Made by a program: the position numbers and the translations under genes. From Epilithonimonas lactis (GTDB lineage Bacteria; Bacteroidota; Bacteroidia; Flavobacteriales; Weeksellaceae), in contig NZ_FOFI01000001.1 in NCBI RefSeq assembly GCF_900110605.1, positions 1,019,769-1,083,768 on the forward strand: DNA of 64,000 nt. The letters run 5' to 3'. The notes beneath the pieces were generated by a model that saw only the letters and a list, made by a program, of their open reading frames with translations, had not been told where the DNA came from and did not search any database. Below, piece after piece: positions 27,060 to 35,627 of the stretch (positions are counted from its first letter, which is position 1; each line of letters begins with the position of its first letter).

Positions 27060-28145
27060 TTAAGACTTCCACCATTCCGTAAAACTTTGATTCTCATCTT
27101 CCAAATTCAGTTTGGAGCCAAGGATCGGAGTTGAGATTTTGAAGTTTTTCCCTCGGCTATTTTCGAAGACTTTTTCCAAAGGTTCGTTCCACGCATGTTG
27201 CGCCAAAGCAAATTTCCCGGAATGCACCGGCAACACATTTTTCACTTTAAGGTCTTCCGCAACCTGGATGAATTCCTCAGGCAAAGTATGGATGTAGCGC
27301 CACTTTTCGTTGTATTGTCCATTTTCCAAGATGGCCCAATCAAACGGACCGAATTTCTCTCCAATCTCTTTAAAATGAAAATCATATCCGCTGTCACCTC
27401 CAAGAAATATTTTCTTGCTCGGCGTTTCCAAAACGTAAGACGACCAAAGCGTATTGTTCCGTTTGAATCTTCGGCCAGAAAAATGTCTGGCTGGCGTGGA
27501 AGTGATTTTGAAGCCTTTAGACATCTCATCACTCTCGTACCAATCGAGTTCGATGATCTTCTCCTCGTCAAAGCCCCATTTTTCGAAATGTGAACCTACG
27601 CCCAATCCACAAATGACTTGATGGATCTTTGGTCTAAGGCTTTTTACTGTTTTAAAATCCAAATGGTCATAATGGTCATGAGAAATGATCAGGAAATCAA
27701 TCTCCGGAAAATCTTCTGCCGAATAAATATCGGTTCCCACAAACGCTTTCGTCGTTCCAGGAATAGGCGATGCATTCCCACTGAAAACGGGATCCACCAA
27801 AAACCTTTTTCCATCGATTTGAAAATAATACGAAGAATGTCCCATCCAAACCAGAAAATTGTCGGTGATCGGTTGGTTTTTCAAGTCAATTTTTTCGGTG
27901 GGTAAAAATGCTTTTGGTTTTTTGTTCTCGGTTTTGTCGGTCAAGAATTCCCAGAGCACTTTGCGCATCGTAAAACCTTCTGCCAGCGATGGCGTGAAGC
28001 TCAGATTTTGAAAAGTTCCATTTTTGTAGTTAGGAGATTGCTTCATCCGGACCAATCTTTTGCCGGAAAATTCTCCTCCGAAAACTGGAAGATTGTAAAG
28101 ATAAATTGCTAAAACAATTAGCACAATTGGAAAAATAAAAATCAT
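27060..28145 (-). CDS. MBL-fold metallohydrolase, UlaG/NAPE-PLD type
   Basis: A 361-residue protein with an N-terminal TM anchor (MIFIFPIVLIVLAIYLYNL). The metallo-beta-lactamase core starts at about 95 (VWMGHSSYYFQIDGKRFLVDPVFS) and has the HxHxDH metal motif SHDHYDHLD, then GGDSGYDFHF (bridging Asp) and VLPVHSGKFALAQHAW (last His). This arrangement resembles N-acyl-phosphatidylethanolamine phospholipase D and UlaG-type lactonases. It probably works at the outer face of the inner membrane on a phosphodiester or lipid; the substrate is unproven. The zinc-ribbon gene is 3 nt upstream on the same strand. Confidence 0.85.
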   Translation of the reverse strand: MIFIFPIVLIVLAIYLYNLPVFGGEFSGKRLVRMKQSPNYKNGTFQNLSFTPSLAEGFTMRKVLWEFLTDKTENKKPKAFLPTEKIDLKNQPITDNFLVWMGHSSYYFQIDGKRFLVDPVFSGNASPIPGTTKAFVGTDIYSAEDFPEIDFLIISHDHYDHLDFKTVKSLRPKIHQVICGLGVGSHFEKWGFDEEKIIELDWYESDEMSKGFKITSTPARHFSGRRFKRNNTLWSSYVLETPSKKIFLGGDSGYDFHFKEIGEKFGPFDWAILENGQYNEKWRYIHTLPEEFIQVAEDLKVKNVLPVHSGKFALAQHAWNEPLEKVFENSRGKNFKISTPILGSKLNLEDENQSFTEWWKS

Positions 28146-28148
28146 AGT

Positions 28149-28502
28149 TTAGTCGGTCTTTTTTACAATTAAAACCCAATCGCCATCCAGGATCTTGTAA
28201 CCCTGATCATAGACGAAAAAGTATTGAGAACCGTTTTTGTAGGTCACGATTTGAGTCATATAATCGAAATCAAAACCGGCGTTCTGTAGTTTAAGACGAT
28301 TGATCTTTGTTTTTCCTTCAAAATTATTTTCGGAAAGGATGCGGTAATTTTTGCGAAGTCTGTTGTTCACATTCCGCATGTTGTTGGTCGAGTTTTTATT
28401 TTGCTTGTTGTTGAAGGCGTTGCGGCAGGCATCGGAACAGAATTTCTTATCGGATCTGCCGATGATCTTGTCGCCGCATTCTGGGCAGTTTTGGGTTTCC
28501 AT
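28149..28502 (-). CDS. Zinc-ribbon protein, DUF2116-like
   Basis: A 117-residue protein. Residues 1-30 hold a zinc ribbon with CPECGDK and FCSDACRNAFNN (four Cys in a CxxC...CxxxC pattern), similar to the small DUF2116/MYM-like treble clefs. The remainder (about 45-117) is a basic linker and a beta-rich tail (YMTQIVTYKNGSQYFFVYDQGYKIL). Function unknown. Three nt before the MBL-fold gene, so co-transcription is likely. Confidence 0.78.
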   Translation of the reverse strand: METQNCPECGDKIIGRSDKKFCSDACRNAFNNKQNKNSTNNMRNVNNRLRKNYRILSENNFEGKTKINRLKLQNAGFDFDYMTQIVTYKNGSQYFFVYDQGYKILDGDWVLIVKKTD

Positions 28503-28551
28503 TTTTGTGTTTTTTTGAAGACCTAATTTAGGAAATTAGCTTGTTTCTCTT

Positions 28552-29079
28552 TCATTTAAAATTCACTTTTTTCTTGATCAATTTCCTATTTTCATCACTC
28601 AAATCCTTTTCAAGATAGTAAATCTGATTGTTCTCTCGAAAGATCATTTTTTGTAAATTTTCATTAGTAATAGTTTCACAACCAGTGGGAATCAAAAAAG
28701 TATCGACGGTTTTTTTCCAGTTTCCATTGCTGAAAGAGTAGGTTGTCATCGCATAAGTGCAGCCATTCATCGGCGCTTGATAAATAGAAATGTCGTCTTT
28801 TCCATCGTTGTTCAGGTCGCCCTCGTTGATGAGGATTGTTTCGCAACAGCCTGCTTTTATCGGTTTTAATTTTTTATCAGAAAACCTAATCTTATACTCT
28901 GCGGGCGTTCCATCTTCGATCGGATTTCCTTTTGTCTCCTTAGTTTTGATGACAGTTGCAATTATTTTCTTTCCATTTCCTAAGAAAGTACCTTCGATTT
29001 TAGTTCCGATCTTTTTCTCTGTTGAAGTTTGTGCGAACGTGAAAACACCGAATGTCATTAAGGTCAATATTAATTTCAT
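28552..29079 (-). CDS. Small secreted protein of unknown function
   Basis: A 175-residue protein with a signal peptide (MKLILTLMTFGVFTFAQ). The middle contains LINEGDLNNDGKDDISIYQAP, a calcium-binding-like DxNxDGxDD loop as in FG-GAP/VCBS-type repeats, and there are two Cys pairs (GCCETI, NGCTYAM...TGCETI) that may form disulfides. Exported to periplasm or outside; role unknown. It lies 11 nt after the lipoprotein gene on the same strand. Confidence 0.7.
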   Translation of the reverse strand: MKLILTLMTFGVFTFAQTSTEKKIGTKIEGTFLGNGKKIIATVIKTKETKGNPIEDGTPAEYKIRFSDKKLKPIKAGCCETILINEGDLNNDGKDDISIYQAPMNGCTYAMTTYSFSNGNWKKTVDTFLIPTGCETITNENLQKMIFRENNQIYYLEKDLSDENRKLIKKKVNFK

Positions 29080-29090
29080 AAAGCCAGTTT

Positions 29091-29555
29091 TTAATTTTTA
29101 TTAAGGACCAGACTGTCTCCAAATTTCGCCACTTCCAAAGTGATGATCTTAGGTTTAGCAAAATGTTCAACAGGCGCTTCGCAAGTTCCGGTATGTGCAA
29201 TGTTCTCGATTTGAAATTCAACCTTTGAAGTTTCAACAAATTGGTACTTCCCATCGATCGCCGTGAAGCAGTCGTTGCCACATTCCCAACTGTTGTAACT
29301 TCGGAATTTGTTTTTATCTGTGAATTCTACTGCTGAGAAATTCCAGATCACTGCCGTATCGTTCTTCTTCGTTAAAATAAATTGCTTCTCATCAGTTTCA
29401 GATCCAATCAATTTCTCATTTTTTATTAGCCAAGTAGAATTGTTTAGATAATTGTCAAAATTCTTGCTGACCGCTTTCTCCTTTGCTTTCTCGCAGCTAA
29501 TGACTGAGGATAAGGTGACTAAGGCACTAAATATGATGATGATATTATTTCTCAT
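29091..29555 (-). CDS. Lipoprotein of unknown function
   Basis: A 154-residue protein with lipobox SVISC (lipid Cys21) after a short hydrophobic leader. The mature part is beta-rich with an internal Cys pair (SWECGNDCFTAIDGKYQF) and a later Cys in HTGTCEAPVEHF. This resembles small META/NlpE-like lipoproteins but I cannot assign a family. It precedes the secreted 175-residue protein gene by 11 nt, likely an operon. Confidence 0.68.
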   Translation of the reverse strand: MRNNIIIIFSALVTLSSVISCEKAKEKAVSKNFDNYLNNSTWLIKNEKLIGSETDEKQFILTKKNDTAVIWNFSAVEFTDKNKFRSYNSWECGNDCFTAIDGKYQFVETSKVEFQIENIAHTGTCEAPVEHFAKPKIITLEVAKFGDSLVLNKN

Positions 29556-29734
29556 TCGTATGTTGCTTTAAATCAAATTTATAAAATCCTTTCCATTTAC
29601 AAACGATTACAAACGGATATAAATACTTTTCTACCGATTCAGGGTTCTTTTTTGTTGAAAATTTGCAGCAAGGAAATCAGGAAAACAGACAACACGACCT
29701 GATTTCAAAAGTTTAATTTAAAAAATATAATGCT

Positions 29735-30067
29735 ATGTCTTTAAGAAACAAAGTGACGTTGATCGGTCACACAGGAAAAGAAGTTGAAGTTTTCAATTTC
29801 GAAAATGGAAACAAAAAAGCAACAGTCACACTTGCAACCAATGATTTTTATATCAATGCAGCAGGTGAAAGAGTGGAGGACACGCAATGGCACAATCTGG
29901 TGGCCTTCGGTAAAACTGCCGATGTTCTGGAAAAATATGTCCCAAAAGGAAAAGAAATTGCCATCGAAGGAAAACTGACCTACCGTTCATACGACGATAA
30001 GGACGGAACCAAACGTTTTTTGACTGAGATCAGGATAGAAGAGATGGTTCTTTTAGGAAACAAATAA
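29735..30067 (+). CDS. ssb: Single-stranded DNA-binding protein
   Basis: A 110-residue OB-fold protein: NKVTLIGHTGKEVEV, TVTLATNDFYINAAGERVEDTQWHN and VLEKYVPKGKEIAIEGKLTYRSYDD are the SSB core strands. It binds ssDNA during replication and repair. It ends right after the OB fold and lacks the acidic C-terminal tail that recruits partners, so it may be an accessory SSB; another full-length ssb elsewhere is likely (inference). Followed by a terminator. Confidence 0.9.
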   Translation: MSLRNKVTLIGHTGKEVEVFNFENGNKKATVTLATNDFYINAAGERVEDTQWHNLVAFGKTADVLEKYVPKGKEIAIEGKLTYRSYDDKDGTKRFLTEIRIEEMVLLGNK

Positions 30068-30081
30068 TTGATATTTCAAAT

Positions 30082-30116
30082 CCTTGGCAAGTACAACAGC
30101 TTGCCGAGGTTTTTTC
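30082..30116 (+). terminator. Terminator after ssb
   Basis: CCTTGGCAAG / CTTGCCGAGG stem (one G.T pair) with a TACAACAG loop followed by TTTTTTCATTTT, 14 nt after the ssb stop codon. Confidence 0.9.
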
Positions 30117-30133
30117 ATTTTAAAATTGATATC

Positions 30134-30574
30134 ATGAAAGTCAAAATTTTAAAGGTCAGAATTTCTGACCAGTTTCAAAACATGGACGAAGCTGTTTTAA
30201 ATGACTATCTGGAACGTTACGAGATCATCAATATTAATTCTCAATTGGTTCAGGACGAGATCAACTTCTGGTCTGTCTTTATCAATTATGAGGAAAAACA
30301 AGTAAAGCCAAAATCAAACAAAACGAATGCAAATCCCGAAGAGGAGCTTTCTGAAGAAGAAATGATCATCTATCAAAAATTGAAGAACTGGCGAGCAGAG
30401 AAGTCACGGGAATGGCAATTACCGCCCTACATTATTTTTCACAATACGCATCTGATAGCTATCGCAAAACACAAACCGAGTAATTTTGAAGACCTGGAAA
30501 ATGTCAAAGGATTAGGAAGGTCCAAAATCGAAAAATTCGGAACAGAGATCATACAAGTTTTAGAAAATGCCTGA
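30134..30574 (+). CDS. Stand-alone HRDC-domain protein
   Basis: A 146-residue protein. The C-terminal half is an HRDC domain (SEEEMIIYQKLKNWRAEKSRE, IFHNTHLIAIAKHKP, DLENVKGLGRSKIEKFGTEII), the helical module found at the end of RecQ helicases and RNase D. The N-terminal 60 residues form a separate beta-rich module (VKILKVRISDQFQNMDEAVLNDYLERYEI). Without a helicase it may bind nucleic acid or modulate another enzyme. The start at 30134 is used because an upstream in-frame Met runs through the ssb terminator. Confidence 0.82.
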   Translation: MKVKILKVRISDQFQNMDEAVLNDYLERYEIININSQLVQDEINFWSVFINYEEKQVKPKSNKTNANPEEELSEEEMIIYQKLKNWRAEKSREWQLPPYIIFHNTHLIAIAKHKPSNFEDLENVKGLGRSKIEKFGTEIIQVLENA

Positions 30575-30654
30575 TCTCTATTTCTGCGATTGCAGTAGTT
30601 GCAATTAATCGTGATTAGTATTGGATATTAAGATAAAAATAACATTTCCGAAGC

Positions 30655-30683
30655 TTGATTTTACAATTTATCTTTTATTTTTG
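30655..30683 (+). promoter_or_regulatory. Promoter of ppc (TTG N18 TATTTTTG), leaderless position
   Basis: TTG at 30655-30657 and TATTTTTG at 30676-30683 are separated by 18 nt, a good fit to the flavobacterial consensus. The G lies 4 nt before the ATG (30688), so little or no 5' leader is expected. Confidence 0.65.
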
Positions 30684-30687
30684 TTAA

Positions 30688-33234
30688 ATGCTAAACGATC
30701 AGAAAATTGAAAAATTCAGGCAGATTGTAGAAAATAAGTTTCAGATCTACAATTCACTCTTCATGAGTTTGCCCTATGATAAAATGACAAACATCGGGAT
30801 GTTGCTCCCTTTTCTAGCGGAAGAAAGCAGAGAAGGTTATCAGCAAGGAAAATCTCCAGAAGAAATTGTGGAAGAGTTTTTCCAGAAACACACAGAACTG
30901 GAAACTGAGGACCAAAAGTTGGAACTCCTATTCAAGATCATCCAATACATAGAAAGACAAGTTGTTCTTTTTGACAGTATTGAAGATGCGGCTTTCCAGC
31001 AATTGCATTCCGAAACAGATTCTGGAACGGTGATGAATATGTACGACCGTGCCAATCAGGACCATCAGCTTGCAGCGATCAGAAAAAAGATGGACGATTT
31101 TGCGATCAAAATCGTGTTCACAGCGCATCCGACGCAGTTCTATCCAAATGCGGTTCAAAGAATTATCCACGATCTTCGTGATGCGATCATCAATGACTCG
31201 GTGACACAGATCGATACCTTACTTCAGCAATTAGGGAAAACACCTTTTGTGAACAAAGAAAGACCAACGCCTTTGGACGAAGCTTTGAGCATCATTTATT
31301 ACTTAAGATACGTCTATTACCAAAGTATTGGTGAGCTTTACAGAAAGATAAAGCAAGTTTACGGAACATCGAATTATACACCAAATCCGGATATTATTCA
31401 GTTGGGATTCTGGCCAGGTGGTGACCGCGATGGAAATCCTTTCGTAACGGCTGATATAACCATGAAAGTGGCTGAGGAATTGAGAATATCAATCCTGAAA
31501 GATTACTACGGACATTTGAAGATCGTCCGAAGAAGATTGAGTTTCCGAGGCGTTTCTGATGTTTTGAAAAATGTGAGCAAAAGGATCTATGATTCGATCT
31601 TCCAGGAAGATGCAAGGATTTCTGCCACTGAAATTATCGCGGAACTGGACAAAGCTGAAAAGATCTTAAAAGAAGAGCACAACGGCCTTTTCTTCGATGT
31701 TCTGGATGATTTCAGAGATCGGGTGAAGATCTTCGGAACTCATTTTGCGACGTTGGATATTCGTCAGGACAGCAGAGTTCATCAAAATGTCATTGATGAT
31801 ATTTTCAAAAAGGTCATCAATGAAGACGTAGATTCTAAAACGAATGATGAGAAGATCGATCTGTTGCTGGGATCTGGCGCCATTCTGAATCCTCAGGATT
31901 TTGATGACGAAATGACCTGCGAAACTTTGAAAAGTGTTTATAATATCAAAACCATTCAGGAGAATAATGGCGAACGTGGGATGCACCGCTACATTATTTC
32001 AAACTCTGATGAGGTGAAGGATGTGATGAATGTCTATGTCATGATGAAGCTTTGCGGTTATGCTGAAGAAGACATTCACATCGATATTGTACCATTGTTC
32101 GAAACGATGGAAGGTTTGGATAAGTCTGAAAATGTGATGAAGACATTATATGATCATCCAGTTTATAAGAAGCACCTCGCAAGAAGAAACAACAAACAGA
32201 TCATTATGCTTGGCTTCTCCGATGGAACCAAAGATGGTGGCTACCTGAAAGCAAACTGGCAGATCTACACATCAAAAGAAAAGCTGACCAAGATCTCTGA
32301 GGATAATGGTGTGAAAGTCGTGTTCTTTGACGGTAGAGGTGGACCGCCAGCAAGAGGTGGTGGAAAGACGCATGATTTCTACGCATCGCAAGGAAAAACC
32401 ATTGCCAACAACCAAATCGAGTTGACCATCCAAGGACAAACCATTACCAGTGTTTTTGGAAATAAAGATCAGGCGAAATTCAACTTTGAACAGTTGCTGA
32501 CGGCTGGGATCGAGAATGATGTTTTCAAAAGTACCAAGAAAGACCTTAATGATAAAGAACGTGCTTTGATCTCGGAATTAGCTGATATCAGTTACCAAAA
32601 ATATTCTGATTTGAAAGCGCATCCAATGTTTGTGCCTTATCTACAGGAAATGAGTACTTTGGAATATTATGGAAGAACCAATATCGGAAGTCGACCAAGC
32701 AAAAGAGGCGCAGGTTCTGAGCTGAAATTTGAAGATCTGAGAGCGATTCCATTCGTTGGATCTTGGGCACAGTTGAAGCAGAATGTTCCTGGATTTTTTG
32801 GGTTCGGATTCGCTTTGAAAACCTTGATGGATGCTGGGAGATTTGATGAGATCAAAGAACTCTACAAAGGTTCGGATTTCTTCAAAACCTTGGTGCTGAA
32901 CTCGATGATGAGTATGAACAAAACCTATTTCCCACTGACCTACTACATGAGAAACAATCCGAAGTTTGGGGAGTTCTGGAATATTTTGTTTGCAGAGTTT
33001 TCTCTTTCCAAGGAAATGATGTTGGAGCTGACAGGTTATAAAATATTGATGCAGGAAGAACCACTCAACAGAAAATCTGTGAAGATACGTGAGAAGATCG
33101 TGCTTCCGCTTTTGAGTATTCAGCAATATGCTTTGATCAAGATCCAGAAAGGTGAAGGTAACCGAGAAAGTTACGAGAAACTTGTAATGCGATCATTGTT
33201 TGGAAATATCAATGCGAGCAGAAACTCAGCTTAG
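30688..33234 (+). CDS. ppc: Phosphoenolpyruvate carboxylase
   Basis: An 848-residue enzyme that adds bicarbonate to PEP to make oxaloacetate and so refills the TCA cycle. Key signatures: FTAHPTQFYPNAVQ (catalytic His), GFWPGGDRDGNPFVT, and FFDGRGGPPARGGGKTHDF, the glycine loop; the last has the PPARGGG form I associate with Bacteroidetes enzymes in place of the proteobacterial version. The C-terminus ends SLFGNINASRNSA rather than the common NTG. Cytoplasmic; single gene with its own promoter. Confidence 0.96.
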   Translation: MLNDQKIEKFRQIVENKFQIYNSLFMSLPYDKMTNIGMLLPFLAEESREGYQQGKSPEEIVEEFFQKHTELETEDQKLELLFKIIQYIERQVVLFDSIEDAAFQQLHSETDSGTVMNMYDRANQDHQLAAIRKKMDDFAIKIVFTAHPTQFYPNAVQRIIHDLRDAIINDSVTQIDTLLQQLGKTPFVNKERPTPLDEALSIIYYLRYVYYQSIGELYRKIKQVYGTSNYTPNPDIIQLGFWPGGDRDGNPFVTADITMKVAEELRISILKDYYGHLKIVRRRLSFRGVSDVLKNVSKRIYDSIFQEDARISATEIIAELDKAEKILKEEHNGLFFDVLDDFRDRVKIFGTHFATLDIRQDSRVHQNVIDDIFKKVINEDVDSKTNDEKIDLLLGSGAILNPQDFDDEMTCETLKSVYNIKTIQENNGERGMHRYIISNSDEVKDVMNVYVMMKLCGYAEEDIHIDIVPLFETMEGLDKSENVMKTLYDHPVYKKHLARRNNKQIIMLGFSDGTKDGGYLKANWQIYTSKEKLTKISEDNGVKVVFFDGRGGPPARGGGKTHDFYASQGKTIANNQIELTIQGQTITSVFGNKDQAKFNFEQLLTAGIENDVFKSTKKDLNDKERALISELADISYQKYSDLKAHPMFVPYLQEMSTLEYYGRTNIGSRPSKRGAGSELKFEDLRAIPFVGSWAQLKQNVPGFFGFGFALKTLMDAGRFDEIKELYKGSDFFKTLVLNSMMSMNKTYFPLTYYMRNNPKFGEFWNILFAEFSLSKEMMLELTGYKILMQEEPLNRKSVKIREKIVLPLLSIQQYALIKIQKGEGNRESYEKLVMRSLFGNINASRNSA

Positions 33235-33269
33235 AATAGAATATTTGTTGTCATTTTAATTTAAGGTCT

Positions 33270-33716
33270 ATGGAAACCAAACTAACGGCAAAAGCTTCTA
33301 TAGGAATTCAAAAACCTGTTTCAGAAATTTTTGAAGCAATCATTGATCCTGAGAAAATGCAGCATTATTTCATTTCCAAAGGTTCCGCAAGAATGGAAGT
33401 TGGAAAAGAAATCTTCTGGGAGTTTCCCGAGTTTGAAGGTTCTTATCCTTTAACCACAAAAGAAATAACCCCGAATGAAAAGATTGTTTTTGTCTGGGAT
33501 CCAAAGTCTGTGGTCACGATAGAATTACAGAAACTTTCTGAAAATGATACTGTTGTAAAGGTGTCTGAAGTTGGTTACCAAAGTGATGAGAAAGGCATGA
33601 AATGGGCAATTGGCCAAACCGAAGGCTGGGCCAATTTCCTCGCTTGTATGAAAGCCTGGCTGGAACATGGAATCTATCTGCGGAAAGGTGCTTTCGATTT
33701 TATGAAAACGAATTAG
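33270..33716 (+). CDS. SRPBCC/AHSA1-domain protein
   Basis: A 148-residue protein of the START-like helix-grip fold. KASIGIQKPVSEIFEAIIDPEKMQHYFIS and WAIGQTEGWANFLACMKAWLEHGI are the standard opening and closing elements of the AHSA1 (activator of Hsp90 ATPase homologue 1-like) family. It likely binds a hydrophobic small molecule; the partner is not indicated by context. 35 nt after ppc, possibly read through, and closed by a terminator. Confidence 0.88.
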   Translation: METKLTAKASIGIQKPVSEIFEAIIDPEKMQHYFISKGSARMEVGKEIFWEFPEFEGSYPLTTKEITPNEKIVFVWDPKSVVTIELQKLSENDTVVKVSEVGYQSDEKGMKWAIGQTEGWANFLACMKAWLEHGIYLRKGAFDFMKTN

Positions 33717-33720
33717 ATTA

Positions 33721-33750
33721 AAAGCTTTGCAATCGCAAAGCTTTTTTTAT
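33721..33750 (+). terminator. Terminator after SRPBCC gene
   Basis: AAAGCTTTGC / GCAAAGCTTT perfect stem, AATC loop, followed by TTTTTATG. It begins 4 nt after the stop codon. Confidence 0.92.
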
Positions 33751-33754
33751 GATA

Positions 33755-34183
33755 TTAATTTTTCAGATTTTTTCCTGCTATTGAAAAATCAAAAACTGCA
33801 GAAACAATATATAAACAAGGAATTAAAAATGAAAACGGACTTACTTTTCCAGAGAAATAATGGTAATCATCCACAAAATTATATAATAAAGGTAACACTA
33901 TAATTATTGAAACTACACCAAGAATATAATTTAACGCAAGATATTTTTTCTTGTAAAATGAAAATAAATTAGAAACTGCAAAGATTTCTAATATGCAGAA
34001 AATAGCCATTAGTAAAATCAAGAATTTTCCTACAAGAAATCTAGTAGAATAATCTGCGATATTTTCATTGAAAAGTTGAACTTTTTTGAAGTAGTAATAG
34101 TATACATATATCAAAGTAATGATTAGAGTAATTGTTTTCAGTATTAAAAAAATAATGTAATTCTTAGTGAAAAAATTTTGCAT
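33755..34183 (-). CDS. Small four-TM membrane protein
   Basis: A 142-residue hydrophobic protein with TM segments at about 10-30, 50-75, 84-103 and 115-136 and short basic loops. No recognised family. Convergent with the SRPBCC gene, sharing its bidirectional terminator. Confidence 0.6.
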   Translation of the reverse strand: MQNFFTKNYIIFLILKTITLIITLIYVYYYYFKKVQLFNENIADYSTRFLVGKFLILLMAIFCILEIFAVSNLFSFYKKKYLALNYILGVVSIIIVLPLLYNFVDDYHYFSGKVSPFSFLIPCLYIVSAVFDFSIAGKNLKN

Positions 34184-34278
34184 CGTTGATAGGTTTAGTT
34201 TTTTTTAAAAGTACATAAAAATTTTAGTAACTATTCTAAATAATGCTGTGAAAAAATTACCTAAAAACCTTCCAACTC

Positions 34279-34371
34279 TGCGAAGCGCGCCCCGACCTGA
34301 GTGGAGCTCTTTTTTGTGGCTGGAAAAGCGATGGCAAAAAAAGCGGGAACGGAGGGCGGAAAAAGGCGCCC
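34279..34371 (-). repeat. Dispersed palindromic repeat (copy 2, reverse orientation)
   Basis: Read on the minus strand it runs GGGCGCCTTTTTCCGCCCTC... to ...CACTCAGGTCGGGGCGCGC and aligns with 8441-8528 throughout except in the terminal bases and the loop (GCCATCGCTTTTCCAGCCAC). The terminal GCAGC/GCTGC of copy 1 is replaced by GGCGCC-like bases at one end and GGCGCGC at the other, still complementary, a compensatory pattern that supports a folded structure. Confidence 0.8.
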
Positions 34372-34441
34372 AAAAAATTATTTAAGGTAAACAAAGTCAC
34401 ATTGCGTCTTCCTAAATGTAAAACGTAAAATTTTAAATAAA

Positions 34442-34687
34442 ATGAAAAAAGGAATTTTAGCGATCGCAGGTTTGGCCGCCATCGCCATCATCGCAAAAAA
34501 AGCACAGAAAAGAAAAGCATTCGTAAAAGGGATCTTTGACGAGTATGATGTGAAGGAAAGAACACCATTCGGACTCGCAGACCGTATCAGAACGATGAAT
34601 GACGAGGAGTACAACTCGCTGAAAGAGAAAGTGAGAACGCAATTCGGAAGAGGTTGCTGCCAGCGCAGAACTGCGGAAGCAGAGTAA
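34442..34687 (+). CDS. Small basic membrane-anchored protein
   Basis: An 81-residue protein. A short hydrophobic helix (MKKGILAIAGLAAIAIIAKKAQKRKA) is followed by a charged helical part (FVKGIFDEYDVKERTPFGLADRIRTMNDEEYNSLKEKV) and a basic tail with a Cys pair (GRGCCQRR). No recognised family. The regular codon use, an ATG after an AT-rich leader and a terminator 29 nt downstream support it as a real gene. Confidence 0.65.
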   Translation: MKKGILAIAGLAAIAIIAKKAQKRKAFVKGIFDEYDVKERTPFGLADRIRTMNDEEYNSLKEKVRTQFGRGCCQRRTAEAE

Positions 34688-34715
34688 TTTTTAAGAAATT
34701 AAATTAAATTGTTAG

Positions 34716-34746
34716 AAAAAACGGTAAGTTATGCTTTCCGTTTTTT
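34716..34746 (+). terminator. Terminator between small membrane gene and J-domain gene
   Basis: AAAAAACGGTAAG / CTTTCCGTTTTTT stem (one mismatch) with a TTATG loop and T-run. The T-run overlaps the -33 region of the next promoter. Confidence 0.85.
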
Positions 34747-34776
34747 GTTTTTGAACGGTCGAAATCGTTAAATTTG
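34741..34776 (+). promoter_or_regulatory. Promoter of J-domain gene (TTG N21 TAAATTTG)
   Basis: TTTTTTG (34741-34747) and TAAATTTG (34769-34776) with a 21-nt spacer. The -7 box ends 4 nt before the GTG start at 34781, so the mRNA would be leaderless. A TTG at 34751 with a 15-nt spacer is an alternative -33. Confidence 0.55.
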
Positions 34777-34780
34777 TTTT

Positions 34781-35425
34781 GTGAAGGACTATTATTACTT
34801 TCTCGGGATTCCTCAAAATGCTTCTGCGGAAGACATCAAAAAAGCCTATCGGAAATTGTCTTTGAAATATCATCCGGACAAAAATGAGAACGATGACTAT
34901 TTCTCCGACCGTTTCAAGGAAGTGAGGGAAGCTTACGAAACGCTCACGGATCCTCAGAGAAAAAGGATCTACGACCAAAATCTTGGCAGCCAGCAAAGGA
35001 ATGTCAAAAGCATTTTGCCTCCGAAGATCAAGAACTTTTCTGCCAGTAAGATCCGTGCTCAGAAAGATGAGGAGATCACGATCTATTGGAATACATATGA
35101 TGCTAATCTTGTGAAAATCGTCCCTTTCGGATTGGAAAAACCGAATGGTGAACGAACCATTAGAATTAAGGAATTTGATTCCCAAGGCAAGTTTCAGATC
35201 TTACTTCACGCAACAAACACAATCCTTCACAAAACAATTGTTCAAGGCATCACCATTACAGAATTGGCAGAAAACGAATCCAATTCTGACCAAAAAGAAT
35301 CATTGAGCAATCCATCCGAATCTTTCCCGAAAGGGCAAAAAAAAGAAACCAAATCTAAAAGACTGGTTTCCTTGATTATATTTTTAGCATTGGCTGCTAT
35401 GATCATCTGGCTCATGTTTAACTGA
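34781..35425 (+). CDS. J-domain protein with C-terminal TM anchor
   Basis: A 214-residue protein with a GTG start. The J domain covers residues 1-65 ([25 protein letters not shown] at 32-34), followed by a beta-rich domain (about 80-165; [19 protein letters not shown]..., an immunoglobulin-like strand pattern) and a single C-terminal TM helix ([19 protein letters not shown]). It is a tail-anchored Hsp40 that would bring DnaK to the membrane surface. No Met fits the N-terminus of the J domain, which supports GTG. Ends overlapping a small converging gene by 8 nt. Confidence 0.85.
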   Translation: MKDYYYFLGIPQNASAEDIKKAYRKLSLKYHPDKNENDDYFSDRFKEVREAYETLTDPQRKRIYDQNLGSQQRNVKSILPPKIKNFSASKIRAQKDEEITIYWNTYDANLVKIVPFGLEKPNGERTIRIKEFDSQGKFQILLHATNTILHKTIVQGITITELAENESNSDQKESLSNPSESFPKGQKKETKSKRLVSLIIFLALAAMIIWLMFN

Positions 35426-35570
35426 TCTTTTCGCGACCAGGACACTTTTTGCAGCGTTTTCCTTTTTTGAATTTCTTACAACAGGTCTTTTTTCCACAAT
35501 ACATGTCTTCTGTATTTCCAAATGCTGGTGCGAGAGGTGCAATTCTAAATGCGATAACTGGCTGATTCAT
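35418..35570 (-). CDS. 50-residue Cys/Lys-rich small protein (not in ORF lists)
   Basis: The frame reads [18 protein letters not shown], then [19 protein letters not shown] and [13 protein letters not shown], 50 residues in all. The second half has five Cys in a C-x4-CC-x8-C-x2-C arrangement with many Lys, which suggests metal binding or disulfide bonding. A consensus flavobacterial promoter (TTTG, exactly 19 nt, TATATTTGC) lies 5 nt before the ATG, strong support that it is expressed. There is no signal peptide. Function unknown. It overlaps the end of the converging J-domain gene by 8 nt. Confidence 0.7.
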   Translation of the reverse strand: MNQPVIAFRIAPLAPAFGNTEDMYCGKKTCCKKFKKGKRCKKCPGREKIS

Positions 35571-35575
35571 ATCTG

Positions 35576-35606
35576 CAAATATAAATTAATTTAGAATAAA
35601 TACAAA
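35576..35606 (-). promoter_or_regulatory. Consensus promoter of the 50-residue protein
   Basis: On the minus strand TTTG (35603-35606), 19-nt spacer, TATATTTG (35576-35583). It is the best-matching -33/-7 pair I found in the window. The -7 G lies 5 nt before the ATG. Confidence 0.75.
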
Positions 35607-35627
35607 TAGAAAATGAAATTTTAACAA

